64,000 nucleotides of DNA from Clostridia bacterium (GTDB lineage Bacteria > Bacillota_A > Clostridia > Christensenellales > Aristaeellaceae), in contig JAFWYA010000073.1 of the NCBI GenBank assembly GCA_017517815.1, forward strand, positions 1-64,000, given 5' to 3'. The notes beneath the pieces are model-generated. The model searched no databases, was not told the origin of the DNA, and saw only the letters and a list, made by a program, of their open reading frames with translations. Shown here in pieces: positions 41,743-49,854 of this stretch. How positions within the stretch are numbered: position 1 is the stretch's first letter; every line of letters begins with the position of its first letter. The translations under genes and the position numbers were made by a program.

Positions 41743-43116
41743 ATGGCTTCTATCGTGAAAAGAGGAACTGGCTACAGCGTCGTATACAGGTACGAGGATG
41801 AACTGGGCCAGTCCAAACAGAAATGGAAAAAGTGTTCCACCTACAAGGAAGCTCAAAAGGTGAAAGTCGATATTGAACACGGTTTGACCGCTGGAACCTT
41901 CGTGGCTCCTGCCAGTCAGACGGTTCAGGAATTCCTTGAAGATTTCGTCAGTCTGTACGGTGAACAGAAATGGGGCGTGTCCATGTACACGTCCAGCTGC
42001 GGGCTGATCAACAACTACATCAATCCCATCATCGGCCATCTGAACGTGCAGGACATTACCTCCCGTACTGTCGATAAGTACATTCAGACGCTTCGCAAGA
42101 CGCCCGCCGTCAGCACCAGAACCCATCGGGCAACAACCAAGTTCCTGACGGATACCAACGTGGAGAAGATCATCAAGCTCCTGCGCTGCGCTTTCAAGCA
42201 GGCAGTCCGCTGGGAGCTGATCGCCAAGAATCCGTTTGAGAATGCCGTGTTGCCCCGTACACGCTACAAAAAGCGTGACATCTGGGATGCAGACACTATT
42301 CGTAAAGCGCTGGACGCCTGCGACAACACCCGGCTATATCTGGCGATGAACCTTGCCTTTGCTTGTTCGCTGCGCATGGGCGAGATCCTGGGCCTTACCT
42401 GGGACAATGTTCACATCTCGGATGCGGACATTGCCGCAGATGACGCTTGGATCTACGTTGACAAAGAAGTAGCCCGCGCCACGCAGAAGGCAATCGACGC
42501 CATTGGCGAGAAGGACATCTACCACATCTTTGAGCCGGTGATGAAAAACACCGCTACCCGCATTGTGCTGAAGCGTCCTAAGACGGAAAGCAGTATCCGC
42601 AAGATCTGGCTTCCCAAGACGCTGGCCTATATTCTTCGGAAGTGGCAGCAGTCGCAGGCTGAAATCATTGAGTTCCTGGGGGATGAGTACCAGAATTTCA
42701 ATCTGGTAATTGCCCAGGACAACGGACGCCCCGTTGATCAGCGGATGATCGAGAAGGATTTCAACCAACTCAAAACGACGGCAGGACTGCCCAACGTGGT
42801 TTTCCACTCGCTGCGCCACTCCAGCACGACCTACAAGCTCAAGCTGAATCATGGCGACCTGAAGGCTACTCAGGGCGATACCGGCCACGCCGAAGTTGAT
42901 ATGATTACGAGAATTTATGCACACATCCTGGATGAGGACAGAAAGATCAATGCTCAGAAATTTGAAACTTCTTTCTATTCCAACCCGGATTTGCGTAATG
43001 TGAGAGCACCAGCAGACCCGCAACCCACCATTGATGTGGCTCTGCTGATCCAGCAGCTGCAAAATTCTCCCGAACTTGCGACCACTCTCGCGGCCTTGTT
43101 GCCCCGGACCCGCTAA
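41743..43116 (+). CDS. int: Tyrosine site-specific integrase
   Basis: This is a 457-residue tyrosine recombinase with GGAGG site. N-terminal residues 1-70 hold the arm-binding (AP2-like) domain, 75-160 the core-binding SAM-like domain, and 185-420 the catalytic domain. Catalytic residues are visible: Arg in CSLRMGEILGLTW, His-x-x-Arg in HSLRHSSTTYKL, His in TGHAEVDMITRIY, and the Tyr nucleophile in RIYAHI. It points to tRNA-Arg 160 bases downstream, the likely target. It belongs to the Tn916/phage-like integrase group common in Clostridia elements. Confidence 0.95.
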   Translation: MASIVKRGTGYSVVYRYEDELGQSKQKWKKCSTYKEAQKVKVDIEHGLTAGTFVAPASQTVQEFLEDFVSLYGEQKWGVSMYTSSCGLINNYINPIIGHLNVQDITSRTVDKYIQTLRKTPAVSTRTHRATTKFLTDTNVEKIIKLLRCAFKQAVRWELIAKNPFENAVLPRTRYKKRDIWDADTIRKALDACDNTRLYLAMNLAFACSLRMGEILGLTWDNVHISDADIAADDAWIYVDKEVARATQKAIDAIGEKDIYHIFEPVMKNTATRIVLKRPKTESSIRKIWLPKTLAYILRKWQQSQAEIIEFLGDEYQNFNLVIAQDNGRPVDQRMIEKDFNQLKTTAGLPNVVFHSLRHSSTTYKLKLNHGDLKATQGDTGHAEVDMITRIYAHILDEDRKINAQKFETSFYSNPDLRNVRAPADPQPTIDVALLIQQLQNSPELATTLAALLPRTR

Positions 43117-43122
43117 TCACTC

Positions 43123-43186
43123 TGTTAGCAAATTGTTAGCAAAGCCCAAAAAGGCTTGGAAACGGTTCGTGTCCTGTTAGCAAATT
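43123..43186 (+). repeat. Three TGTTAGCAAA direct repeats (integrase arm-type sites)
   Basis: Copies start at 43123, 43134 and 43175; copies 1 and 3 extend to TGTTAGCAAATT. They lie between the integrase stop and the tRNA, where arm-binding sites of tyrosine integrases are expected. Confidence 0.6.
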
Positions 43187-43243
43187 TCTGGCTTTCAGGG
43201 TGCTGAAGTCCGATGGCACTCCGACCTCCGTGACGGCATGAAA

Positions 43244-43276
43244 AAATGCCGCAAACCTTTGAGTTTACGGCATTTT
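43244..43276 (-). terminator. Terminator downstream of tRNA-Arg
   Basis: On the minus strand, a stem with arms around ATGCCGTAAAC and GTTTGCGGCAT starts right at the tRNA CCA end and is followed by TTTTTT. It fits a Rho-independent terminator of the tRNA transcript. Confidence 0.75.
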
Positions 43277-43352
43277 GGCACGCCCGGCGGGGGTCGAACC
43301 CACGGCCTGTCGCTTAGGAGGCGACCGCTCTATCCTACTGAGCTACGGGCGC
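43276..43352 (-). tRNA. tRNA-Arg (anticodon CCU), likely attachment site
   Basis: A complete 77-base cloverleaf including encoded CCA. Acceptor GCGCCCG/CGGGCGT (one G-T), D-stem GCTC/GAGC, anticodon stem GTCGC/GCGAC with loop CTCCTAA, and T-arm with GGGTTCGACCC. The 3' end faces the integrase, the usual arrangement when an element restores the 3' end of its target tRNA at attR. Confidence 0.93.
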
Positions 43353-43390
43353 AAATACGTTATAACCCTCGTCAGGGGCGGCCGAACACC

Positions 43391-43435
43391 TTCCGCTTAG
43401 GAGGCGGTCGCTCTATCCTGCTGAGCTACGGGCGC
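43391..43435 (-). pseudogene. 5' fragment of a second tRNA-Arg(CCU)
   Basis: The first 45 bases match the neighbouring tRNA-Arg through the anticodon arm (acceptor 5' strand, D-arm, loop CTCCTAA), but the T-arm and 3' acceptor strand are absent: the sequence after GCGGAAGG no longer pairs. It lies 39 bases upstream of the intact gene. It is either decayed tandem copy or scar of an older integration. Confidence 0.75.
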
Positions 43436-43494
43436 ACGGCTTTGGTTATTATACCAAAACCCGCGCCCGTTTGTAAAGCCCTTGCGTTCGACAA

Positions 43495-43526
43495 AAATGG
43501 CGCCTCGATTTTTTGAAGCGCCATTT
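43495..43526 (-). terminator. Terminator of lysA
   Basis: AAATGGCGC (43495-43503) / GCGCCATTT (43518-43526) forms a 9-bp stem, 4 bases after the lysA stop on the minus strand, with TTTTTG following. Confidence 0.8.
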
Positions 43527-43530
43527 GGGA

Positions 43531-44799
43531 TTACAGCTTCTGCAGCTTTTCAAACACAGGGTCGCTGTCCAGCGTAGCAAAGTAATCCATGGGCTTTTCA
43601 GCACGGCGGATCTGCTGAAAGCTGCCGTCGGCGCAGTGCAGCACCTCGGCACAGCGCAGCTTGCCGTTGTAGTTGTAGCCCATGCTCAGGCCGTGAGCAC
43701 CGGTATCGTGAATGATCAGCACGTCGCCGATCTCGCACTTGGGCAGCATGCGGTCGATGGCAAATTTGTCGTTGTTCTCGCACAGGCTGCCGGTCACGTC
43801 CACCTTTTCGTCATGAGGCAGATGCTCCTTGCCCGGCACGGTGATGTGATGGTATGCGCCGTACATGGCGGGACGCATCAGGTCACAGGCACTGGCGTCC
43901 AGACCCAGATAGCGCTTGTAAATGTTCTTTTCATTGGTGATATGCGTCACCAGCCAGCCATTGGGGCCGGTCATGTAGCGGCCAAGCTCGGTTTTGATGG
44001 CCACGCCTTCAATGCCGTTCTTCGTAAAGATATCATGATAGGCTTCGGCCACGCCCGCGCCGATGGCGTCGATATCCGCCTTGGGTGCATCGGGCAGATA
44101 GGGAATGCCGATGCCGCCGGACAGGTCGATGAACGCCAGCTGCATGCCGGTCTCGTCTATCAGTTCACGGCCGGTCTGGAAAAGCAGTCGGGCCAGCGTG
44201 GGATAGTAGGCGGAGTCGGTGGTGTTGCTGCTGAGGAAGGAATGCAGGCCAAAGCGCTTTGCACCGTAGCCCTTCAGCTTGAGCAGCGCCTCGGTCAGCT
44301 GGGCGCGGGTCATGCCGTACTTGGCCTCGCCGGGGTTGCCCATGATCTGCGTGCCGATGCGGAAGTCTCCGCCGGGGTTGAAGCGCAGGCAGATTTCCTC
44401 AGGGATGCCGCCGTTTTTTGCCAGAATATCCACATGGGTCAGGTCATCCAGGTTGATGTGTGCGCCCAGCTTGCGCGCATAGGCAAACTCGGCCGGAGGC
44501 ACGTCGTTGGCACTGAAGAGAATGTCGTCGCCCTCAAAGCCCAGCGCTTCGGCCAGCATCAGCTCGGTCTGACTGGCGCAGTCCACGCCGCAGCCCTCTT
44601 CCTTCAGAATGCGCAGCACCGTGGGGTTGGGCAGCGCCTTTACAGCAAAATATTCACGAAATACCGGCACACCGGAAAATGCCTTGATCAGGCCGCGCGC
44701 CGTATTGCGGATGCCCTCCTCGGAATACAGATGAAACGGAGTGGGAAACTGCTTCACCGCATCAAAAAACACCTGATCGTCCAGCATAAAGTTAGGCAT
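43531..44799 (-). CDS. lysA: Diaminopimelate decarboxylase-like PLP enzyme
   Basis: This is a 422-residue protein. ATG 44799 is chosen because AAAGGAGG stands upstream. It has the group IV decarboxylase/alanine racemase fold: PLP lysine in YFAVKALPNP (about residue 48), GLHSFLSS and LSGGIGIPY glycine-rich PLP phosphate segment, and a C-terminal barrel with GSLCENNDKFA carrying the catalytic Cys region and AYHHITVPG. LysA makes lysine from meso-diaminopimelate. Some features (NNDKFA instead of the usual ESGD) leave room for a related carboxynorspermidine- or ornithine-type enzyme. It has its own promoter and terminator. Confidence 0.8.
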   Translation of the reverse strand: MPNFMLDDQVFFDAVKQFPTPFHLYSEEGIRNTARGLIKAFSGVPVFREYFAVKALPNPTVLRILKEEGCGVDCASQTELMLAEALGFEGDDILFSANDVPPAEFAYARKLGAHINLDDLTHVDILAKNGGIPEEICLRFNPGGDFRIGTQIMGNPGEAKYGMTRAQLTEALLKLKGYGAKRFGLHSFLSSNTTDSAYYPTLARLLFQTGRELIDETGMQLAFIDLSGGIGIPYLPDAPKADIDAIGAGVAEAYHDIFTKNGIEGVAIKTELGRYMTGPNGWLVTHITNEKNIYKRYLGLDASACDLMRPAMYGAYHHITVPGKEHLPHDEKVDVTGSLCENNDKFAIDRMLPKCEIGDVLIIHDTGAHGLSMGYNYNGKLRCAEVLHCADGSFQQIRRAEKPMDYFATLDSDPVFEKLQKL

Positions 44800-44835
44800 G
44801 CTGTTTTCCTCCTTTGCATGGTGCATAACAGGGTT

Positions 44836-44864
44836 ATTTTATCACACCCGCCGTTGACAGGCAA
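44836..44864 (-). promoter_or_regulatory. Promoter of lysA
   Basis: Minus strand TTGCCT (44864-44859), 17-base spacer, TAAAAT (44841-44836) with an extended -10 TG. Confidence 0.7.
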
Positions 44865-44918
44865 TGCAAAAAACAGGGAAGATGCACTCTCCCGATGGCG
44901 TATTTATCTGAACTATGG

Positions 44919-44924
44919 TAAAAT
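44919..44924 (+). promoter_or_regulatory. Extended -10 promoter of the phosphatase gene
   Basis: TGGTAAAAT with TAAAAT at 44919-44924, 34 bases before the start; the -35 is weak. Confidence 0.5.
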
Positions 44925-44958
44925 CATATCGTATATCATTTCTCCGCGAGGTACGTAC

Positions 44959-45417
44959 ATGAAAAAAATCCTCTTTGTCTGCCTTGGCAACATCTGCCGC
45001 AGCCCCATGGCGGAGTTCGTCATGAAGGACATGCTCAAAAAGGCGAGGCTGGACCGTGTGGTCGAGGTGGCCTCCGCCGCCACGTCCACCTATGAGATCG
45101 GCAATCCCGTTCACCGCGGCACGCGGCAGAAGCTGGCCGAGCATGGCATCAGCTGCGCCGGAAAAACCGCGCGTTACCTCACCCGTGCGGACTATGCCCG
45201 GTATGATTACATCATCGGCATGGACGACGGCAACATGAACGACATGCACCGCATGCTGGGCGGCGACCCGGACGGCAAGCTCATCAAGCTGCTCACCCTG
45301 TGCGGCGACCCTTCCGACGTGGCTGACCCCTGGTATACCGGCGACTTTGAAGCCACCTGGCAGGACGTGAACCGCGGATGCGCGGCGCTTTTGGAAAAAT
45401 TGAAGCAGGAACTGTAA
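44959..45417 (+). CDS. Low-molecular-weight protein-tyrosine phosphatase
   Basis: This is a 152-residue protein, the normal length for the family. The P-loop CLGNICRSP (residues 8-16) has the nucleophilic Cys and Arg, and the general acid Asp is in ADPWY near residue 118. It removes phosphate from protein tyrosines; in Firmicutes such enzymes act in capsule and stress signalling. The Ile in the P-loop fits tyrosine rather than the arginine-phosphatase branch (which has Thr). Start 44959 is placed by GCGAGG upstream; it is followed 18 bases later by the SCP2 gene. Confidence 0.92.
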   Translation: MKKILFVCLGNICRSPMAEFVMKDMLKKARLDRVVEVASAATSTYEIGNPVHRGTRQKLAEHGISCAGKTARYLTRADYARYDYIIGMDDGNMNDMHRMLGGDPDGKLIKLLTLCGDPSDVADPWYTGDFEATWQDVNRGCAALLEKLKQEL

Positions 45418-45435
45418 CGAAAGGATGAAATCCAC

Positions 45436-45801
45436 ATGGAAGAACTGAAAAAAGAGATCCAGTCCATCATCAGCAGTCTGGCTGATGGCATAAGCTTTCC
45501 TGAACTGATGGAAAAGTTCTGCGATGCGCTCAAGGCCCATCCCGAAGCGCTGGGCCAGCTTGCCGGCAGCTATCGTCTTACCACCACGGACAGCGGACTG
45601 AACATGGGCTTTTCGCTTGGCGAAAACGGCTTTGCCCTGCTGGCAGATGACGAAAAAGCCGACGCCACCATTTCCGGCTCTGAGACCAACCTGATGGCGC
45701 TCATCCGCCGCGAACTTAACCCCATGGTAGCCATGTTCACCGGCAAGCTCAACGTACAGGGCAGCATGCAGGCGCTTTCGAAGTTTGCACAGATTCTGTA
45801 A
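45436..45801 (+). CDS. SCP2 sterol-carrier-like lipid-binding protein
   Basis: This is a 121-residue protein with AAAGGATG upstream. Residues 35-118 match the SCP2 fold: strands GSYRLTTTDSGLNMGFSL and GFALLADDEKADATISG, then the helix LMALIRRELNPMVAMFTGKLNVQGSMQALSKFAQIL, with the typical G-K-(L/I)-x-(V/I)-x-G-(D/S) ending. Members bind hydrophobic ligands; the bacterial role is unclear. Its gene lies between the phosphatase and the YhhN-like membrane protein, 15 bases before the latter. Confidence 0.85.
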   Translation: MEELKKEIQSIISSLADGISFPELMEKFCDALKAHPEALGQLAGSYRLTTTDSGLNMGFSLGENGFALLADDEKADATISGSETNLMALIRRELNPMVAMFTGKLNVQGSMQALSKFAQIL

Positions 45802-45816
45802 AACAGGAGGGATCCC

Positions 45817-46470
45817 ATGCTCTGGCTTTGTGGTGCTCTGGCCCTGACCGTCACATGGTTTGGCATCATGCCATCCTACGTCAACCGCACGCCCGGTGTG
45901 GCGCAGGCTGCGTATCTTACCGCCAAGGTGATGCCTACGGCGATGGCTGCGCTGTTCGGCTGCGTCGCCTTCATCTTAAGCGGCGGCACAGACCGCTACG
46001 CGCTGCTCATCTTTCTGGGCCTTGCCGTATGCGCGGCGGCAGACGTGCTGCTGGATGTCAAATTCATCGTGGGCGGCGCGCTGTTTTTCACCGGCCATCT
46101 GCTGTATATGGCGGCGCTGACCCGCTGCCGTAAGCCGGACGCATGGAGCCTGATCGTCTTTGTGCTGGCGGTTGCCGGGCTATGGCTGTTCTGCCACCGC
46201 TACTTCCATCTGTTCACCAATAAGCTGCTGTTTGCCGGCGTGCTTGTGTACTGCATGGCGCTGGCCATGCTTTTGGGCTTCAGCCTGCCGCTGCCGTTTC
46301 ATGCGCTGTCGCGGCGGTCGGTGCTGGCCGCATTGGGCGCGGTGCTGTTTGTATTAAGCGATATGGGCACCTGTCACACCATTCTGACCCCCGTGAGCAA
46401 AACCTTCGACCGCTGCAGTCTGGGCGTTTACTACACCGCACAGTTTCTGCTGGCGATGAGCGCATTCTGA
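45817..46470 (+). CDS. YhhN/TMEM86-family membrane protein (lysoplasmalogenase-like)
   Basis: This is a 217-residue protein with about eight membrane helices and an AACAGGAGG site. It matches the YhhN family: the LAVCAAADVLLD segment with acidic residue (about 70-81), FFTGHLLYM and VLFVLSDMG near residue 180, which correspond to conserved acidic positions. TMEM86 members cleave the vinyl ether of lysoplasmalogens, and many gut Clostridia make plasmalogens, so this activity is plausible but not proven. A strong terminator follows. Confidence 0.83.
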   Translation: MLWLCGALALTVTWFGIMPSYVNRTPGVAQAAYLTAKVMPTAMAALFGCVAFILSGGTDRYALLIFLGLAVCAAADVLLDVKFIVGGALFFTGHLLYMAALTRCRKPDAWSLIVFVLAVAGLWLFCHRYFHLFTNKLLFAGVLVYCMALAMLLGFSLPLPFHALSRRSVLAALGAVLFVLSDMGTCHTILTPVSKTFDRCSLGVYYTAQFLLAMSAF

Positions 46471-46475
46471 AAAAA

Positions 46476-46509
46476 GCGCCTCCTGTCTTGAAAACAGGAG
46501 GCGCTTTTT
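46476..46509. terminator. Bidirectional terminator
   Basis: Perfect 11-bp stem GCGCCTCCTGT (46476-46486) / ACAGGAGGCGC (46494-46504) with A-run before and TTTTT after; serves the converging YhhN-like and transporter genes. Confidence 0.88.
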
Positions 46510-46518
46510 GAATGCTTG

Positions 46519-47427
46519 TCAGATGCAGGGGCCCATGCGCAGGTTCATCAGCACCACGCACAGAATGCCGCACACCACGCTCAGCTGCTGACGGCGCGTG
46601 AGCTTGTCCTTGAACAGCACGATTCCCACCAGCGTCATACCCAGCGACTGCAAGCCCGCATACGTCGGAAACTGGAAGGTACCTTCCACAACGCTAAGGG
46701 CGTACACATTCAGGCGCTGATATACGCACAGCGACAATCCGATGCCCAGCGCATACAGAATGACCGGCTTTTGCAGACCCAGGGGGCTCTTTTCGCCGCT
46801 GCGGCGGCTGTTGATGAAGTAGATGATAAACCCTGCAACTGCCGCCAGCGCATAGCTGACCGCCAGCTCCGTCGCCTGAGCATTGGGCAACTTGCTTTCA
46901 GGCGTGGCCAGGAAAAGCTTCTGACCGATGCCAAACGTCGCCGAGCACGACATGCATAAAAGCGTCAAAAGCAGCCAGCGGCGGGTGGCCTTCTTTTCGT
47001 CCGGCTTGCTCTGCGAGCCCAGAAACATGGACGTGACCAGCAGGGCAATACCCACCATCTGCGTCAGGTACAGCTTTTCGCCCAGCACCACGCAGCTGAA
47101 GGTGGTGGTGATCAGCACATGGAAATTGCCGATGAGCACCGTCAGCGACACCGGGCCGGAGTTGAGCGCGATGGTGTAGCACACCTGAAACACCACCGTG
47201 GTCAGCGTCATCAGCGCAGCGTAAAACAGCAGCGTGCCGTTGATCTCGCCCATCGGGAACAGAATGAGCAGAAATACCGTGATCACCGTAAACAGCAGGG
47301 CGTTGAACCACACACTGTCCAGCGTGGTGCGGATATGGTTGCGGCTGGCAAAGCCCTGAATGGTCACCTTGATACATGCCAGCACCGCCAGCAGTACCAC
47401 CAGCAGGAACTGAAGAATGTAAGGCAT
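46519..47427 (-). CDS. EamA/DMT-type transporter, copy 2
   Basis: This is a 302-residue protein with ten predicted membrane helices in two five-helix halves. Typical EamA elements are visible: NSGPVSLTVLIGNFHVLITTTFSCVVLGEKL in the first half and LSLCVYQRLNVYALSVVEGTFQFP...GIVLFKDKLTRRQ in the second. The family moves drugs or metabolites. AAAGAAAGG lies upstream. It is a tandem paralog of the gene just upstream on the same strand (21-base gap); the two probably share a transcript. Substrate unknown. Confidence 0.85.
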   Translation of the reverse strand: MPYILQFLLVVLLAVLACIKVTIQGFASRNHIRTTLDSVWFNALLFTVITVFLLILFPMGEINGTLLFYAALMTLTTVVFQVCYTIALNSGPVSLTVLIGNFHVLITTTFSCVVLGEKLYLTQMVGIALLVTSMFLGSQSKPDEKKATRRWLLLTLLCMSCSATFGIGQKLFLATPESKLPNAQATELAVSYALAAVAGFIIYFINSRRSGEKSPLGLQKPVILYALGIGLSLCVYQRLNVYALSVVEGTFQFPTYAGLQSLGMTLVGIVLFKDKLTRRQQLSVVCGILCVVLMNLRMGPCI

Positions 47428-47448
47428 AACGATCCATCCTTTCTTTTG

Positions 47449-48366
47449 TTACAGGGTGAACGAAGGGCCTATGCGCAGGTTCATCAGCGCCAGGCAGATG
47501 ATGCCGCAAACGATACTCAGCTTTTGGTTGCGGCTGAGTTTGTCATGGAACAGCACCACGCCCGCAAGCGTCACCAGCATCGTCTGCGTGCCGATGGCCG
47601 TGGGGAAGAAGAACGAACCGTCGATATGCTCCAGCCCGTACATATTCAGCTTCTGGTAAATCGTCAGCGTAGCGCCGACCGCCAGCGCATACAAAACCAC
47701 AGGCTTGCGGAAGCGCAGAGCGCTCTTTTTCTTTTTGCCCGTATGGCCAACCATCAGGTACGCCGCCAGCGCCGCAAGGCATGCCGAGGTGTACATCACG
47801 ATCATCAGCGTGGTGGAGCTGTTGGGCAGTTTGCTGCTTTCGGTGATCCAAAACAGCTTCTGTGCGGTATTGCCAAAGCCAAAGCTGACCATCACTACCA
47901 GCGTCAGAATCAGCCATTTGCGGTTGGCTTTTTTCTCATCCGGGTTCTTTGCGCGGTTGAGAAGCATCGACAGCGCCAGAAATACCAGTCCGCCAAGCTG
48001 GGGAAAATAGATGCTTTCGCCGAATGCGACGGCGCTGAAGAGCGCGGAAATAAACACGTTAAAACTGGCGATCAGCACTGTAAGCGACACCGGGCCTGCA
48101 TTGAAGGCAAAGGCATAGCACGCCTGCGAGATCACATTGCTGATGCCCAGCAGCAGGCCATAGGCGAGAATCGTGCCGTCCACCTCGCCCATGGGAAACA
48201 GCAGGGCAAACATCAAAGCAATGGTGCCAAACAGCAGCACATTAAACCACAGACTATCCTGCAGCGTGCGGATATGCCCGCGGCTCACAAACCCCTGCAG
48301 CACGATTTTGAGCGCCGCAAACAACGCCACACTGACGACCACCAGAAATTGTACCGGATAACTCAT
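47449..48366 (-). CDS. EamA/DMT-type transporter, copy 1
   Basis: This is a 305-residue ten-helix protein, first of the tandem pair, with AAAGGAG before ATG 48366 and a near-consensus promoter. It shares the layout and many segments with copy 2 (AGPVSLTVLIASFNVF, FGESIYFPQLGGLVFLALS, VVLFHDKLSRNQKLSIVCGI..., LMNLR.GP). It may form a homodimer or a heterodimer with copy 2, as paired small transporters sometimes do (inference). Substrate cannot be told. Confidence 0.85.
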   Translation of the reverse strand: MSYPVQFLVVVSVALFAALKIVLQGFVSRGHIRTLQDSLWFNVLLFGTIALMFALLFPMGEVDGTILAYGLLLGISNVISQACYAFAFNAGPVSLTVLIASFNVFISALFSAVAFGESIYFPQLGGLVFLALSMLLNRAKNPDEKKANRKWLILTLVVMVSFGFGNTAQKLFWITESSKLPNSSTTLMIVMYTSACLAALAAYLMVGHTGKKKKSALRFRKPVVLYALAVGATLTIYQKLNMYGLEHIDGSFFFPTAIGTQTMLVTLAGVVLFHDKLSRNQKLSIVCGIICLALMNLRIGPSFTL

Positions 48367-48398
48367 AACGCTTGCTCCTTTGGCAAGATGCTTGTACC

Positions 48399-48428
48399 AT
48401 TATAGCCCTCGCTACCGTCATTTGGCAA
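48399..48428 (-). promoter_or_regulatory. Promoter of the DMT pair
   Basis: Minus strand TTGCCA (48428-48423), 18-base spacer, TATAAT (48404-48399). Confidence 0.78.
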
Positions 48429-48504
48429 TGAGGACGAAAGAAATATTTTTTGCTCACGCAGCGCTGTTTTTTAGCGGTTTTTCTGGTCTCCTCCACTCAG
48501 CCTA

Positions 48505-48513
48505 TGGTATAAT
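48505..48513 (+). promoter_or_regulatory. Extended -10 promoter of aroA-aroC-rlmD
   Basis: TGGTATAAT, with TATAAT at 48508-48513, 60 bases before aroA; the -35 region is poor. Confidence 0.65.
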
Positions 48514-48573
48514 GAAAAATGCAGTTCTTACAGGCCCTGCGCCTTTTTACATAAGCAAGGAGGCAGATTTTCC

Positions 48574-49854
48574 ATGGCTTCCATCACGTTTTCTCCCGCG
48601 CAGCTTTCGGGCAGCGCCATGGTCCCTCCCGCCAAGAGCGAAGCGCACCGCGCCCTTTTGCTGGCTGCACTTGGCAGCGGCGAATGCCGCCTGAATGGCT
48701 TTCCTCCGCCGCTTTGCGACGATAACCATGCTATGATCAACGGCATTACTGCTTTGGGCGCGGCGGTGCGCCATGAGGGCAGCACGCTCATTGTAACGCC
48801 CGCGCCTGCGCCCCGCAAGGATGCGCCTATGGTGGACTGTCATGTCCACGCCTGTGCAGCCGCGCTTCGTATGCTGATTCCGGCTTTTCTGGTACGTGGT
48901 CAGGCTGTGCGCTTCCTGATGGAGCCCGCGCTGTTCCGCCGTCCGCTGGATGCTTTTGAGCCGCTGGTGGAAAAGCTGGGCGCATCCATGGTGCGCACAC
49001 CCGCGCAGGATGGCGGGCTGGCCACGGTGGAGATCACCGGCTTCATGCCCGCCGGTCAGTATGCGATCGATGGCAGCCGCTCCAGCCAGTTTGCCAGCGG
49101 CATGCTCATCGCCCTGGCCCATGCCACCGATGAAAACGGCCTGCCTGCGCCGTCTGAACTGACGATCACAGGCCCCATCGTCAGCCGCCCGTATCTGGAC
49201 ATGACGCTCAAGCTCATGCAGCATTTCCGTGCCCCGTATACTGAGGCCAGCGAAGGCCTTTTCCAGCTGTCTCCCGTGTGCGAGCCTTCGCCCGCCGAAG
49301 CGTCGGTCACCAGCGACTGGTCGCAGGCCGCCGTGCTTCTGTGCATCAACGCCATGGGCGGAAACATTACCGTAGAAGGCCTCAGCCGCGATGAAAACTG
49401 CCTGCAGGGCGATTCGCGCATAGTGGATGAACTGGCCCGCATGGGCGCTTCTCCCCTGAAGGCTGTTGAAATCGACTGCACTGATATTCCCGACATCGCG
49501 CCCATTCTGGCGCTGACCTGCACGCAGGCGCAGGGCATGTCGACCCTGCGGGGCGTGAGTCGACTTCGCATCAAGGAAAGCGACCGTCTGAAGGCCACGC
49601 AGGAACTGCTTTCGCAGCTGGGTGCCACAACCGAAGTCAGCGCCGACAGCGACACGCTTCGTGTCTGGGGCCCGGTCAAACTGCAGGGCGGTTTTGAAGC
49701 AGAAGCGCGCAGCGACCACCGGCTGGTGATGTTTCTTGCCGCCGCTGCGCTCATCAGCGACGCGCCCATCACCGTACATGGCGTGGAATGCCTGAACAAA
49801 TCCTGGCCGGGTTTCCTGGCCACCTATCGCGCACTGGGAGGGAAAGCCGAATGA
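48574..49854 (+). CDS. aroA: 3-phosphoshikimate 1-carboxyvinyltransferase (EPSP synthase)
   Basis: This is a 426-residue protein of normal family length, with AAGGAGG site. It transfers the enolpyruvyl group of PEP to shikimate-3-phosphate, the sixth step of aromatic amino-acid synthesis. Motifs seen: PPAKSEAHRALLLAAL at the N-terminus, DGSRSSQFASGML (shikimate-phosphate site) in the middle, and RIKESDRLKA near residue 335. The N-terminal glyphosate loop is not the plant-like class I form (no LPGSKS), suggesting a divergent class. It overlaps aroC by ATGA. Confidence 0.93.
   Translation: MASITFSPAQLSGSAMVPPAKSEAHRALLLAALGSGECRLNGFPPPLCDDNHAMINGITALGAAVRHEGSTLIVTPAPAPRKDAPMVDCHVHACAAALRMLIPAFLVRGQAVRFLMEPALFRRPLDAFEPLVEKLGASMVRTPAQDGGLATVEITGFMPAGQYAIDGSRSSQFASGMLIALAHATDENGLPAPSELTITGPIVSRPYLDMTLKLMQHFRAPYTEASEGLFQLSPVCEPSPAEASVTSDWSQAAVLLCINAMGGNITVEGLSRDENCLQGDSRIVDELARMGASPLKAVEIDCTDIPDIAPILALTCTQAQGMSTLRGVSRLRIKESDRLKATQELLSQLGATTEVSADSDTLRVWGPVKLQGGFEAEARSDHRLVMFLAAAALISDAPITVHGVECLNKSWPGFLATYRALGGKAE

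Larger units (their letters stand above)
1..43352. mobile_element. Right-hand part of an integrative conjugative/mobilizable element
   Basis: The left side carries conjugation genes (large methylase-helicase, MobC-like protein, MobP relaxase). The right side ends with XRE regulator, excisionase and tyrosine integrase pointing at a tRNA-Arg gene, the usual order for Tn1549-like and other clostridial elements. The DNA is visibly less GC-rich than the chromosome after 43350 and is filled with cargo: a Hachiman-type defence operon and repeated ECF sigma modules. Type IV secretion genes and the left end are not in the window and should lie to its left. The right boundary is inferred to be inside tRNA-Arg 43276-43352, whose 3' end faces the element. 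Whether 1-43352 is one element or nested elements cannot be decided here. Confidence 0.78.

Noticed and set aside
43513..44958. Plus-strand open frame running from lysA antisense into the phosphatase gene
   Set aside because: The front is antisense to lysA; only the part from 44959 matches a real protein family and has a ribosome site.
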